Below are positions 37,520 to 49,259 of a DNA stretch of 64,000 nucleotides, one piece after another (within the stretch, counting starts at the first letter, position 1; each line of letters starts with the position of its first letter). The stretch is from Dermatemys mawii (taxonomy: Eukaryota; Chordata; Testudines; Dermatemydidae): contig ML677366.1 of the NCBI GenBank assembly GCA_007922305.1, positions 13,110,910 to 13,174,909 on the forward strand, in the 5' to 3' direction. The notes under the pieces were generated by a model, which made no database searches, was not told the DNA's origin, and saw only the letters and a program-made list of their open reading frames with translations. The translations under genes and the position numbers were made by a program.

Positions 37520-38336
37520 GCGTTTGTCTAATTGCAGGATCAGGGCCATAATCTGAACAAATGGTTTTTGTCTTGCTGGTGGATGCAGAGTGACGACTGT
37601 GCTACTGCTTTCCTGTATCCTTTCTGAAACAGGTAAGATCTGCTCAGTGAGCAATTGCTGCTTAAAATTAGTTCTGAGCTCTTGTTAATAATGACATAAT
37701 ACAGGAAATGCAGAATAAAAATTGTGGTTAGTCAAAGAAGCTGAATCCACTATAGTCAAATGTAAAGCAATTTTGACTTTTCCGTTTCCATGCCTGTGAG
37801 CAAGTGGAAAGCTGGGATGCAGATTGTTTGGAGGCATATGACCTCAGTGTTCCCTTGCAATCTAAGCAATAGATAACGGGCTTGTAAAACTGCAAAAGGC
37901 TGTTTTCACAATTGCCTGTGCAAGGGCTCCTTTGCAATTAAAAGGAAGTGTTATAACTTTGCATAAACTTGTGAAAATTGCATGCCCTTTTAATATACAG
38001 GATTTGCAAAATAAGACCTTTGAGCAAAGATTGAGAGAAATGGATGTGTTTGGTCTCACGAACGCTGACTGACAAGGTCTTCTAAATTCAGAAAGAGATG
38101 TGTTAGAGGAGAAGAATCCATTAATCTTCTTGTCCATCAGAACAGAACAACAGTGATGGGCTTAAACGGCAGTAGGGAAACTTTGGGTTACATTTTAGGA
38201 AACCTCTACAACTGAGTGCAGTTGAAGAAGTTGGTCATTGCTGCCTGATCCTGGGGTTAGTTCTATGCTGGCCCCAACCCAGTCAAAGATTATAGCAGCC
38301 TCTAAGTTCTTAATTTATGCTAGCTGTGGTCTCAAA
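37520..38336. other. non-coding stretch, nothing recognised
   Basis: There is no gene, RNA or repeat I can support in these 0.8 kb. Confidence 0.4.
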
Positions 38337-38723
38337 GGGTATGTCTACACTGAGCACCAAGCCCAGGCTCTGACTGAGCTCAACACCCACTTCTGTCCAC
38401 AAATCAGTTTGATCTGGATCAGCAAGTGTTCAGGACCCAAGTGCTAGGATTCTGCTAGGAGTGGGTCACCACCGAAGTCCTGCTGTGACTCGGGTCCAGG
38501 CCCTGTCTTTTTGCAGCAGGGATGCAGATGAAGCCACAGGTCTGACTCTGAAGGTCTGTGTAATGCAGTATGGACAGGTTAGCATGCTGTGAGACCTGGA
38601 TCAAGCCACTGTAAACCCAGGTTTACAGTGCAGTGTGGCTGCTGAAGCACAGGCTTGGAAACACCATGTCCACAAGCCCAAGTCCCACCGACCCGAACTT
38701 AGTGTGCAGTGTAGACATGCCCC
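38337..38723. mobile_element. MITE with GGGTATGTCTACACT ends, about 387 bp
   Basis: The left end GGGTATGTCTACACTGAGCA matches the right end reverse complement GGGCATGTCTACACTGCACA. The interior repeats phrases such as CCCAGG and is non-coding. It is the same family type as 22543-22814. The flanking duplication is unclear. Confidence 0.75.
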
Positions 38724-40839
38724 AAGAGGCCGTCAGTGATAGCAGAGAAACAGTATGCTGTAGCCATGCCATTTCCCCGTCCCAGGGACAGCAGACTCCA
38801 GCGATGCCGGATCTAAGCCTGCTGGTGATTCCCTCCCTCTGGGGAAAGCCAACCTTTTTCAGGCTGGCAATGCAAAGGGGCTGCAGGATCTGGTCCTCCA
38901 ATTCTAAGACCAGTTTGGTTATGGGAAGAAGCTGATGAGAGATGCAGTGAAGTCACCAGCACTAGAAATGCTCAAGGCTAGATGCCCACCTATGATGGAC
39001 TGAATCAGGGGAGAATTAACTTAGTCCTGGCTTGGCGACCCCGCTACCTGTCTCTGCCAATCCAAAGGATCCTGGGCCTCTCTATTTGAAATGATGTCTG
39101 TGGTTATTCCACTTTCCCAATGAGTTCCCCTGAGTGAAGAGACGACCCCTTACAGAGGAGAGAGACACTAGAGTCATTGAAAGCAGGCATCTCAGAGTCT
39201 ATGGGTTTGCCATTGACTTCAGTGGGGCCAGGATTTCACCCTGTGTGAACGACTGATTTACCAAGGGGTTATGCCTTTCTTTGTCAGGCACCTAAGTCAG
39301 GCACCTGTGTGAATGTGCCTAAACTCAAAGCGCTGCATACAATGCAGAGGATCTCCATGTGCTCGTTAACATCAACTTGATCTTAACAAGAGTTTGCACC
39401 AAGTTACCAGCAGTTACCTATCACGGATGGATTCAGGGGATCATTAAATTGGGGTACGTCTCCACCACAAATGAAGGCGCGATTACAGTGCAGGTAAACT
39501 GACTGTCTAGCCTTGAATATTTGCAAGAGTTTGCACAGCTTTGCTGGCTGGAGAAGCCAGGATACGTATATCACTCTGTACCTCGCAGCTGCGTGTGGGA
39601 ACCAAGGAACAAGAGCCCATTTCTGCTAGCTGCCCTGTACCTGTAATTTCTTCCTGCTGTACTTTCTACCCATCTCCTTTCCAATGGCAGCTGCTGGTAA
39701 CTCCGTGCAATTTTTCCTCAACTGTCTTGGTGCACCTGGTATTTCTGCAGGCAGAGGGTTGAAAGACGAGACTGCTGTCTCCTGCGGAAATAATTCTCTC
39801 AGGTACATTAACTGCACTTTCCAGGCCACCGAGGAAGACTTGTAAAGGTCACAAAATGCTACCAACCTGCTGGCTGCTTTTGAGCTGGAACAAAAGGAGG
39901 TGGTGGAGAAAGAGACGCAGAGCAATCGTTCTCACATGATCTCAGCCATGTAAATAGCTCTGCTGTGGAAAGACTAGAGCTGAGCCTGTATTTCCCAAAA
40001 TATTATTTATGGAATATATGTGGTCTGTTCTACAGCTCACTTAATATCCGTGCCCTGATGAGGGTTCCCAAATGTAGTCATTATTCTAAACAAATGCACT
40101 TTTTTCAAATCTATTTTCCCCTACAGATTGGCCTGCAACAGTCCCCTGTGAGTGTTCGGTATGCGCTATTCAGGTGGTGAGGGCTAGCTGTGATTCGCCA
40201 GGTAAGTCACATGATCTCGGGCTTGTTTCTCTCCTCTGATAGGGTGAGCCTGAAAACACTTCCTTTACAATTCCACGAATGGTAAATTAAGAAATCAGTT
40301 TCTGCAAAGGTCTGTGCGTGCGTTCCACGAACACCTGCGTCAGGAAAAGTCAGCTGCATTAACGGCCATGGTCATGGATAGTGACCATAAAGGGGGCTTG
40401 ATCTGAAAATCAAGGACCGAATTCTGCTCTGATTTACAGTGGTGCAAACCATGCGCAACTCCACTGAAAAACAATTCATGAGAGATTCTCACTTATCCCA
40501 GATTATCTAAATACCCCCATATTGGGGTCTCCGTGCAACCAGCCCCGCAGTGTGTTTTAGGGTCTGAGGACTTTAGCAGTAAGAAAGGAAATAACAAGAG
40601 GGGATTTAAAATGCATAATTGACTATGGAAAAAAGCTAGTGAAGCCAAGCAAAATAGCAACTGCTGTTCAGGTAATAATAATCAAAAAACCTAACAGAAC
40701 TAATCCTCTGTGACGCACAGAGAAGGCTGTCTCCATTAGCCTGCACTAACAACTCCTACTCAAGCTCTTGGCGTGTGTATACCTGCACTGATTATGTTTT
40801 TTGTTTCCCTGTGTGCAGGTTCACTTTTGTTTCAGTGGC

Positions 40840-41080
40840 TATAGGCATCGTATTATAGTCCGATCGTTCCCCGCTAACAATTAGTTGGCAAGATAAAGCA
40901 AGGCCAGCGATTCCCAAAGAATAGAAAATTAAAAATTACCTATAGCAGTATCCCATGGTCTCACAGAATATAATAAACAAGATTAGAAACGGCTACAAAA
41001 CCAAATGACCTTCCAGGGCCCTCCTAGGAAGTTATTGTGGGACTGGCATTAAGGGGGAATTAATTAGCTTAGCAGCAGGG
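40840..41080. promoter_or_regulatory. candidate conserved non-coding element
   Basis: This is a repeat-free AT-rich block with CTAACAATTAGTTGGC, GATAAAGCAAGG, AAATTAAAAATTACC and GGGAATTAATTAGC. It is 2.1-2.3 kb upstream of the miR-7 hairpin. Regulatory function is inferred from motif content and position only. Confidence 0.3.
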
Positions 41081-42059
41081 AAGGGGGAAAATGTTTGAAA
41101 TAGATGGCTGCAGATTTAGGGACGAGGTTTAATAACTAGGAGAAAGGCATAAGGGGAGAGGAACAGAAAAATTAAATTACAGTTTGAAGTCCATTTAAAC
41201 CTTTTAATTTCTGAAAAGACAGAACAAGCCCTCAGGTGGTGAAAAGGGGAAGCAACAAGCCTTAGAATTGCTCAGCTGACAAGCTTAGGGCAAAGAAGGG
41301 GAACTGAACAGCTGCAGCGATGAGACTGCAAAGGGAGACATGCTACTGAGCCACAGCATTGTCTCCCCCAAAACACTTGCTCTTATTCTCCCCACATGCC
41401 AGGGTACTGCTGGACCCCCGCCACGGATGCCAGTGGAGTGCCCCTAACATCACGTTGGGGTAAGAGAGTGGGGAATCAGGCCCAGACAATTCAAGACACT
41501 TTCTTTAAACAAAGAAATAAGAAGGGTCTGGATTTCTGCTCCCAGATTACACACTGGGGAGTGGGGGTGGAGGACACTGAACTATGAAGGAGCGAGGGGA
41601 GTGGAATTCCAGCTCGTATGCTTTGCTGGTTTCCGCTCCCGCTCTGCCAGGAGGAGGGATGGGCCAGCAAAAAGGCTTTTGAGTTTCCCATGGTAGGTGA
41701 GTGCATGCAGGGCCATGGTGGCCAGTCAGAGGAGGCAAATTGTTTCAAAACAGAGCGGAAACGAGTAGGATGTCTGACAGTGCCCAGCCGGCACTAGAGA
41801 CGATCAGGTGACATGCACTTGTGAGCACCGTGATCTATGGATAATTTTACTGCTACAACTAAGGTCTCAGCTGGGATCGCCATGGACACTAACTGCCCTG
41901 AGCACTGCCAGCAGCAATAACTTTCCCGGTATCTGTCTGGGCTGCTATCGATATAAGCCCACTGGAATGTCACATTCAATAACAGCATTAGACAAGCACA
42001 TCCGCTTCCGTCTTCAGAGAGCTTCACTGCATTGACCCAGTCACTCTCCCAGCCTCCTG

Positions 42060-42205
42060 GCTGGGCAGAGAAAGGGTAAGAGTCCCAGAGGGCAGATGGG
42101 GAAACTCAGACACAGAGGAGGAGGGTGACTGCCAAGATCATGTGGTCAATGGATGGTGCAGCAGGCCAGAGAACCCAGGAGTGTGACTCCACCTTCCCTG
42201 CTCTG
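42060..42205 (-). mobile_element. MIR/CORE-type SINE, minus strand
   Basis: The plus strand reads GGCAGATGGGGAAACTCAGA, CACAGAGGAGGAGGGTGACT and GAGAACCCAGGAGTGTGACT, which is the reversed head and core of the MIR-like SINE. Both borders are approximate. Confidence 0.55.
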
Positions 42206-43159
42206 ACCAACATGCTCCTGCCCAGAGACAGAAATGAATCAAAGGAGTCCTAACTTCAGTGATCTCTCTGGCCCTCTGGACAACATGGCTATCAGAGCCT
42301 ACTTGCTGATTGCCAGGCTTCCAGCATGTGCAACAGGCATATCAGAGACGCACTTCATCCACTGGAGGTGGGCATGATGGTCAGACTCCCTGTACATGAC
42401 ATGTCAGAGTTCAAGGCAACTGCACCTGTATTTCCTTCTCATGGTCCAGCAAGGGCATCCACTCTAGGCTCCAGGCTCCTCAGCCATCACCTCTCTTGGG
42501 GGGGAGACATGCTGCTCTCTCCCTCCTCACTGGGGTATTTCCAGGCTGTAGAGTTCCCCAACTATACTGTGATAGCCCCACAGCACCTCAAAGACGGCAC
42601 TGAGTCTGATTGCCATGGTTAAGCTGCTGCACAGCACTTTCTAAGCAAGCGCGTTTATTCTTAAGGTGACAGCAGTACAGAGAAAACAGATTAAAACAAT
42701 AAAAGAACCCCCATAAGTTCTAATAAGCTTACCAGAGATCACCCCAACTCCAGCCAGGCTCTGGCTGGTGAAGAGTTCTGCAAGTCCCACACAGGGGTTC
42801 TTCCATGGTCACAAGTTCCTAACAGCTCTCACCCAGAACAGGAGCCCAGAGTGAATTTGCCTAATACCCCACACTGGTTTTAGTAGCTGGAGGAGCTGTG
42901 GTTACCCTCCCCCATTGAATAACATACAATCCCTGGCTCACAATGCTACATACATTTAATTCCATAAGGTTTGTCCAGGACATTGTAGGAAATTGCCATC
43001 TCTGTTGCGGTATGCAAAGGGGGCATTCCCCTTGTCCCCCGGGGACTGACATGGGTGGGTGAGATGTGGAATGGGTGCTCTGGGCCTGGCTGGGTTCATT
43101 CGCCCAGCCCCTGGGGGATGGACATTGAGTGGGTGAGGCATGGATTGGTTGCTGTGCTC

Positions 43160-43262
43160 ACTGGCCCCGTCCCTTATGGAAGACTAGTGATTTTGTTGTT
43201 CTATAGCTCATCTCACGACAACAAGTCACAGTCTGCCTTATGGTGCATGGCCCCTTCGTCAA
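43160..43262 (+). ncRNA. MIR7-2: miR-7 precursor hairpin (miR-7-2 locus)
   Basis: The 5p arm at 43177-43200 begins TGGAAGACTAGTGATTTTG and matches the invariant animal miR-7 mature sequence over its full 24 nt as I know it. The 3p arm at 43219-43240 begins CAACAAGTCACAGTC. The arms pair almost throughout: AGACU with AGUCU, then GUGA with UCAC and UUUGUUG with CAACAAG, with single-base bulges between, around a loop at about 43201-43218. The lower stem continues through GGCC on both sides. Mature miR-7 is loaded into Argonaute and represses targets through seed GGAAGAC; in vertebrates it is strong in neuroendocrine and pituitary cells. The position about 9.3 kb upstream of AEN, same strand, matches human MIR7-2. 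The primary transcript's promoter is not certain. Confidence 0.96.
43160..43262 (-). ncRNA. MIR3529: antisense hairpin corresponding to miR-3529
   Basis: The complement of the miR-7 hairpin also folds, and its 5p arm (43240 down to 43219) reads AGGCAGACTGTGACTTGTTG after the first two bases. This corresponds to the antisense microRNA miR-3529 described at the same locus in chicken and human. Expression from this strand in this species cannot be seen from sequence. Confidence 0.6.
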
Positions 43263-44785
43263 CACCGTGCCCCGTACTTGCTGAATCTGTTGAACACCGC
43301 CTGCGTTCTCACCAGCTCCCCACCGTTGTGCTCTCTCTGGGGTACGGCAAGGTGAATGGTGTGCATGAGGGGTGTGATTCATGGATACCCTGGGGCAGCC
43401 AGATGCCTCCTCTCCGTTTCTGATCACCTCAGTTGTTGCTTTTGTGAGCATCTCAAAGGAAAGCAATGAGAGGGTGGGTCTGAAACCCATATTTACATCT
43501 GCCAGAGCAAGCAGCATCCAGTAATCCAGCGCTGTCATCCTAAGGAACCCGCATGCCTTTGAGGAACCTGATCAAGGTTAGTTAGTGCCCGGGCATGAGC
43601 ACGGGCCAGAGGGAGAGAACTTGGAGCTCTGACATCAGTGATTCTGAGCAGACCTTCACACAGTGTCTCATAGTGGCATCCGTGTATGTGCATCCTTGAG
43701 GGTTTGTGTGTGTCTGTGTCTGAGAGAAAGAGCTTCCTAGCACTGTGTATCTGCACAGTGTGTCTGTGTCTCCTCAGGCTTGCGTGTGGATCTCTGTGCA
43801 CTTGCTCACTCATCTGCTCTCCTGTCTGCTGCTCTCCATCTTACTCTCACTCCACTCCTGCCTTTCACTGATGCTCTGCTTTTCATTCATTGCAGCCCCT
43901 GCACGTACCTGCTCTATTCCCCCAGGGGATTTGATTGGTTACATGCAGGGGCTGAAGGAAATGCCATTCATACTTTTGCCGGCAGCGAGCCTTAAAGAAA
44001 CTGTTCTTCTCCAGTACTCAAACTATGAAAAAGTTCAGTTGAGTTCTACTATCAATGCTCAAACTCGCAACCCTTGAGTGGCTTCAGAAGCCCTCGTGAC
44101 TCACTTCAAGTGTCTCCAACGAGAAGCAAATGAACGTAACTGTATCCACTTCCCCAACCCCACACAGAGCCTCTAATGAGCCACACACACTATTCACTTT
44201 GCTCCTACTTTTATCAAAGGCAGAACTTGTGGTTTTGCAGTTACCGTAGTTTTTAGAACCACAGCAACAAAGTACTCCTTGGCAGTAATTTTGAGGGCAA
44301 CTCTCTCTCTCTCGCTCACACACACACACACACACATGCGTCAGAGATACAAGGCATTGTACAGTGACATAAATGGATCTTGTACATTTGCTATAGCTAG
44401 GCGGGGTACTTGAATCACAAGCATTGCAGTAATGGTGTGAATAACCACAGCCGCAATGACATGCAGAGGGAGGCAGAAAAGCAACCCGAGTTTGTCAGTG
44501 CTCTGTCACCGGTCTGCACAGCAGGTATGTGGTGAGTTGGTGCCCTCTGCTCACTAGCTATTGGCGGACTCCGCATCTCTTGGCTTTCCGGGTGCCTGGT
44601 TCCACGCCCTTGTACGTTGTTTTCATCTTAAACATCCATTTTGGGTCCCTTTTTTCCATTTTCAAAAGCATGTGTGAGGGCCACGGGGCCAGGCATTGCC
44701 TGGGCAGCCAATCTGTGGAGCAGGACAGAGGCACATCCTGAATAGGTACCACCCCCTTTGAACTGGTTACAGTGATCCACGTGCC
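43263..44785. other. non-coding stretch downstream of miR-7
   Basis: There are chance frames only. A pyrimidine/purine simple repeat at 44301-44336 is listed separately. Nothing else is supported. Confidence 0.4.
44301..44336. repeat. compound (CT)n(CA)n microsatellite
   Basis: A run of CT dinucleotides at 44301-44313, interrupted by CGCT, is followed by a CA run to about 44336. Confidence 0.9.
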
Positions 44786-44789
44786 CGCA

Positions 44790-44998
44790 GAGAGGATTGT
44801 ATTGGTAGATTTTAAAGCCACAATGGACCTTTGGATCATCTAGTCTGATCTCCTGCACCTCACAGGCCATAACTCCTCACCAGCAATTCCTGCATCAAGC
44901 CCATCACTTCTGGTTGAGCTTTTTGAAAGACATCCAATTTTTAAAGGCTTTGAGCGATGGAGAATCTATCATCCTCCTCTAGATGAGATAAAGCCTTT
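44790..44998 (-). mobile_element. CR1 LINE 3' fragment, minus strand
   Basis: GGATCATCTAGTCTGATCTC, CTGCACCTCACAGGCCATAA and GAGCGATGGAGAATCTATC are the reverse of the turtle CR1 3' region. It lies about 180 bp before a larger copy in the same orientation. Confidence 0.75.
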
Positions 44999-45177
44999 AT
45001 GACTAAGAAGTAGGGGAAAGAAAGGGACCCCACTCCTTCCGCCACGCTGCTCCCAGGATAAGAGAGGCAGACAGGTTCATCTGCCAACATGCTAACCATT
45101 GGCAAATTGGCCCTGCTGAAAGATCTGTGGCCATGTAGCTTCTGACCAGCTCACTGAACTGCAGCACTTCTGTGCAT

Positions 45178-46055
45178 AAACATAGACTCATAGATTCTAA
45201 GATCAGAAGGCACCATCATGAGCATCTAGTCTGACTTCCTGCACATTGCAGGCCACAGAACCTCACCCACCCACTCCTGTAATAGGCCTGTAACCTCTGG
45301 CTGAGTTACTGAAGTCCTCAAATCTTGATCTGAAGACTTTAAAGTACAGAGAATCCACTATTTACACTAATTCAAACCAGCAACGCGCCTGTGCTCCATG
45401 TTGCACAGGAAGGTGAAAATCACCCAGGATCTCTACTAATTTGACTGGGGTAAAAATTCCTTCCTGACTCCAAATATGGCAATCAGTTAGACCCTGAGCA
45501 TATGGATAAAACCCACCAGGCAGACACCTGGGAAAGACTTCTCTGTAGTAATTCAGAGCCCTCCCCATCTAGTGTCCTGTCTCCAGCAGTTGGAGAGATT
45601 TGCTAATGGCAGTCATGGATGGGCCATGGGCCATTGTCGGCAATCTCACTGTACCCCCCTACACCTATAAAATTATCAAGATCAGTCTTAAAACAGGTTC
45701 AGGGGTGCTGCGTTACTTTTTATAGTGGGGGTGCTGAGAGCCACTGAATCAAACTGTAAACCCTCTATATAATGAAAACCACATGAAGCCTCCAGCACCT
45801 ATGAACAGGTTAGGTTTTTTGCTCCCTCTACCTCCCCGGGAAGGCTGTTCCAGAACTTCACTCCTCTCATGGTTAGAAATCTTCACCTAATTTCAAGTCT
45901 AAACTTATTATGGCCAGTTTATAGTCATTTGTTCTTGTGCCAACATTGGCCTTAATTCCGCTTGCTCCCTGCTGTTTATCCCTCTGGTGTATTTATAGGG
46001 AACAATCCGTATCTCCCTGCAGCTTTTGTTTAGTTAGGCTAAACATGGAACAGAT
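45178..46055 (-). mobile_element. CR1 LINE 3' portion, minus strand
   Basis: Reading the minus strand from 46055 to 45178 gives the end of the CR1 reverse-transcriptase frame (TTTAGCCTAACTAAACAAAA, ATAAATACACCAGAGGGATA, GTGAAGTTCTGGAACAGCC) and then the 3' untranslated region (AGGAAGGAATTTTTACCCC, GTCAGACTAGATGCTC) up to CTATGAGTCTATG. The frame is broken by substitutions and an insertion around 45600-45790. The 5' two-thirds of the element is absent, as usual for CR1. Confidence 0.88.
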
Positions 46056-46104
46056 GCTTCCCCAGCCACAGCTCAGTGTGTGTGGGGGGTGGTGGTGTAT
46101 TACT

Positions 46105-46205
46105 ACTCTGTTTATTATTGGTAGCTCCCCCAATGTACCCCACACATTCCCAATGCAGAAGCATGATCCTTGCCCCACGGAGCTCACAATCTGAGTCACA
46201 GGCAA
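46105..46205 (-). mobile_element. SINE tail, minus strand
   Basis: TTATTATTGGTAGCTCCCCC, then GATCCTTGCCCCACGGAGCT and CACAATCTGAGTCAC, form the reverse of the MIR-like tail also seen near 4018 and 28235. Confidence 0.5.
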
Positions 46206-48370
46206 AATACTCTAATAGGATGGGGCTGCCCCTTTGTTTCTTTGGGAGGAATGGAGGAAAAGACCAAGGTGAGAGGGAGAATATGGGAGGAGCGGGGAAA
46301 GAGTTAGAGAGGAGTGAAAACAGAGGGGAGGAAGGAAACCAGAGCTAGCCCAGTGGGGGAGGGGAGCACACAAGGGGGCACGGAGGAAGGAGAGGAAAAG
46401 ACACGCTGCCTTCCAGAGAAGACTAGAGAGGAGACAGAAAAGGAGTGTTAGCTGTGAGGGAGAGACCAAGCAGGGGATGGAAGGAATAGAGAAGGGAATA
46501 AAGAAATGGAAGGAGGCTAGGTGGGATCAAGGAAACGCACAAACATTCTGGGGTCCGTGGCAGACCAGATGGGCATCTTTCGGCTAAACCTTTTTCCGAA
46601 CCGAAAAATGGCTGCGGTTGTTCGTTTGCCTGCAATGGACATTTTCACTGAAAACTTGTTGTGGTCATAAATTTTTGGTTTTTCAGTGAAAACCCCCAAT
46701 TATTTTTGGTCCCTTCCCCCACACCTTTTCCAACCGGGAAAAAGGGAAAGAAACAGGCATGTGAGTGGAAGGGGAGGGGGTGCACTTAGTTTTTGTTTTC
46801 ATTTAGTCAGAAAAGTTCCACAAAGTATTTTGGAACAAACCACCCTTTTTTCTCGATTCATTCAGAATGTTTCCTGGAAGGAACAGAGCAATTTCCAGCC
46901 AGCTGCATTGAATTCAGGTCCCTTTCCTGGCCATCCCCCTTGTTCTTTACACCTGTAGGAAGAGGTGGCTATTTGGAGTCCTTGTTCTACCAGTCCTGCC
47001 GGCTCCTCTGGATTCTTTAGTTAAATAACTGGCAACCCCAGTCCCCACCAAAAATAGCCTCAAATTCACCAGTCTGTGTACGCAGCCCTACCCACCCACC
47101 TCTGGCCCCTGGGCCTGTCTGCCTCCCACCAAGACCTGGCATCCCACAGCAGACAATTCCGATTCAATAGCCGTTCCTTTCTGAGAGCCCCCAGCAGGCA
47201 TCTGTCCCTATTAGAAATCTTATTTGCACAGGAGGAGAGTGCAAATTACGGTCTCTCTCTCAGACATAGATTGCAATGCGGGCAGAGGCAGAGAGCAGAA
47301 GCTGCCATTGTTAATAAGGGGTGAGCGGGCAGGGAGGTAGGGAGCCCTGGGTGGCAAATAAAGGAAGACAGTCACTGTCTGATGTAGCTGAAGCAGGAGC
47401 CGTGGCCTTTAGAGCGCTCTGAAGCAGCGTCTGAGAGCCCCAACAGCGCAGGAACAACATAAGCAATGCAACAGGCTGTCTGTCGCAGGATGCTGGGCTC
47501 GCTCCCTTTTGTCTTGATTCACGAGGCAGCGATCGAGTGGGAGATGCTGCTGTTTGACAGATACTGTAGATGGACAGATACTGCAGTGCGGCGAGAAGAA
47601 ACAGACACTGCGGCAGAGAAAGACACAGTCTCAGCGGGTCCAGGGTGGGTAGCTGGAAGTGTGCGGAGGAGCCGCTCAGGGTTCTTCAGTTGAAGGGTGA
47701 CCAGCAATTCCCACTCCAGATTTCCTAGCTGACCTTTGCAAGCACCCTGGGCTGTCTCTCTTCGTCTCCCGCACACCTGCTACACAAGAAGCGTGTAGAC
47801 ACTAATGCGAACTCACCACACATGGCCAGGGCACAGAGCTGCCCTCTGCCTTGTGAATGGAAGACAGGGAGGGAGGGGGGGAAATAACACATTTCCAATT
47901 AATCAGAAACAGGCAGAGCTGTGAATGAAAGTCCTCCTGGTGGCCTGACAGCACGTTGAGAGCACAGCTGGCCCAGACCCTGGTCCCTGGCGTCTGAGTG
48001 AAGCACCGATTCCTTTTCTAAATCCACATGGGACGTCGCACTCTATATGATTTTATGAAAATATGCTGATGAGTCTGAATATAATGTAGCTGAAATATGC
48101 TTAGTGCAAAAGATTTCTTGTAAGGCCAATCACAGCGCATTAGGTGCCCACACTAGCGCCGCGGCGCTCCAGTGAGAGCGCAACAAATGTTATTCCTCTC
48201 GGGGAGGTGGAGTACCAGGAGCGCTCCAGCAGCGGAGTCAAAGCACTCTACGTGTCTTGCCAGTCTGGACAGGTAGTAAGGTAGAGTGCTCTTGGCGGCT
48301 TTATTGCTCTATAAAGTGCCAGAGTAGCCAAGCCCTATGTTACCTGGTACTAAAATCCATCTTAAACTTG
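46206..48370. other. non-coding stretch with a candidate regulatory block
   Basis: A purine-rich tract runs from about 46240 to 46530, and a short inverted repeat of TTCACTGAAAAC lies near 46644 and 46684. The candidate element at 47130-47330 is listed separately. No gene is recognised. Confidence 0.4.
47130..47330. promoter_or_regulatory. candidate conserved element with paired octamer-like sites
   Basis: ATTTGCAC at 47222-47229 and its exact reverse complement GTGCAAAT at 47239-47246 are separated by nine bases, both close to the POU-factor octamer ATTTGCAT. Around them are CCGATTCAATAGCC and GCCATTGTTAATAAGG. No repeat explains the block. Enhancer function is inferred. Confidence 0.35.
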
Positions 48371-49143
48371 GTGTTTTTCCATTTAGAAGGGGGGTGGACC
48401 CAGAGACACAGAAGATTCCCGCCTTGTGTCAAAGCCATATAAGGGAGTGGAACAAAACAAAGGGGCTGCAATCATGAGAAATCCCCTAGCTACCACCTGA
48501 GTTGGAACAAGGGCTGTACCAGGGGAAAGAATTGTGCCCGGACTAGGAAGGCGTCCAGTCTGTGAAAGAAACTTATTGAAACATCTCTGAGGGTGAGATT
48601 TTATCTGTATTCAGTTTTCTTACTGTATTAGATAAAAACTTGCGTGTTTTATTTTATTTTACTTGGTCATTCACTTTGTTCTCTCTGTTACTACTTGGAA
48701 CCACGTAAATCCTACTTTCTGTATTTAATAAAATCACTTTTTACTTATTAATTAACGTGAAATATGTATTAGTACCTGGGGGTAGGGGGGGAAACAGCTT
48801 TGCAATCTATCAGTGTTATAGAGGGCAAACAATCTATAAGTTTACCCTGTATAACCTTTATATAGGTAAAACAGATTTATTTGGGGTTTGGACCTCATTG
48901 GAAGTTGAGCATCTGCTTGTTAAAGACAAGAACACTTCTTAATTTGTTTTCGATTGAGCCTACAGCTGTTAGGGGACGTGGTTCAGATCTGGGTCTGGGT
49001 CTGCTGCAGGCTAGCAAGTCTGGCTCAAACCAGGCAAGTCTCTGGAGTCCCAAGCTGGTTGGGCAAGGAATCAGGGGCAAAAGTAGTCTTGGCACATCAA
49101 TTGGCAGCCCCAAGAGTGTTTCTGTGATCCAACACACCATATG
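48371..49143 (+). mobile_element. solo-LTR-like element
   Basis: The block begins near TGTTTTTCC and ends near CCAACACACCA, the TG...CA form of an LTR. Inside are a TATA-like ATATAAG at 48437-48443 and an AATAAA poly(A) signal at 48727-48732, in the order expected for U3 then R-U5. The sequence is one I recognise as highly repeated in turtles, for example CCTAGCTACCACCTGAG and CGAACAATTTATG-like phrases. No gag, pol or env remnant lies next to it, so it is probably the product of recombination between two LTRs. Exact ends and target duplication are not certain. Confidence 0.6.
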
Positions 49144-49259
49144 CTTCCTGTTAAAGGGTCACTCCTGCCCTTTTGGGTGTGGCTAAGATTTTGGGGTACT
49201 GCAAAGCGTGCAAAGAGGGCTTGTTGCTGTGACAGCCAGGATGGGTAAGGAACTGTGTC

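Larger units (their letters stand above)
38724..43150. other. non-coding stretch upstream of the miR-7 hairpin
   Basis: No coding exon is seen. A strong plus-strand donor-like sequence CGCCAG|GTAAGT lies at 40201/40202 and could belong to the miR-7 host transcript. A MIR-like SINE on the minus strand and a candidate conserved block are listed separately. Around 39452, GGGGTACGTCTCCACCAC may be the left end of a degraded MITE. Confidence 0.35.

Noticed and set aside
38500..43150. miR-1179 hairpin, expected a few kb upstream of miR-7-2 by human synteny
   Set aside because: I found no sequence resembling AAGCATTCTTTCATTGG or its partner arm in the region. It may be absent or too diverged for reading by eye.
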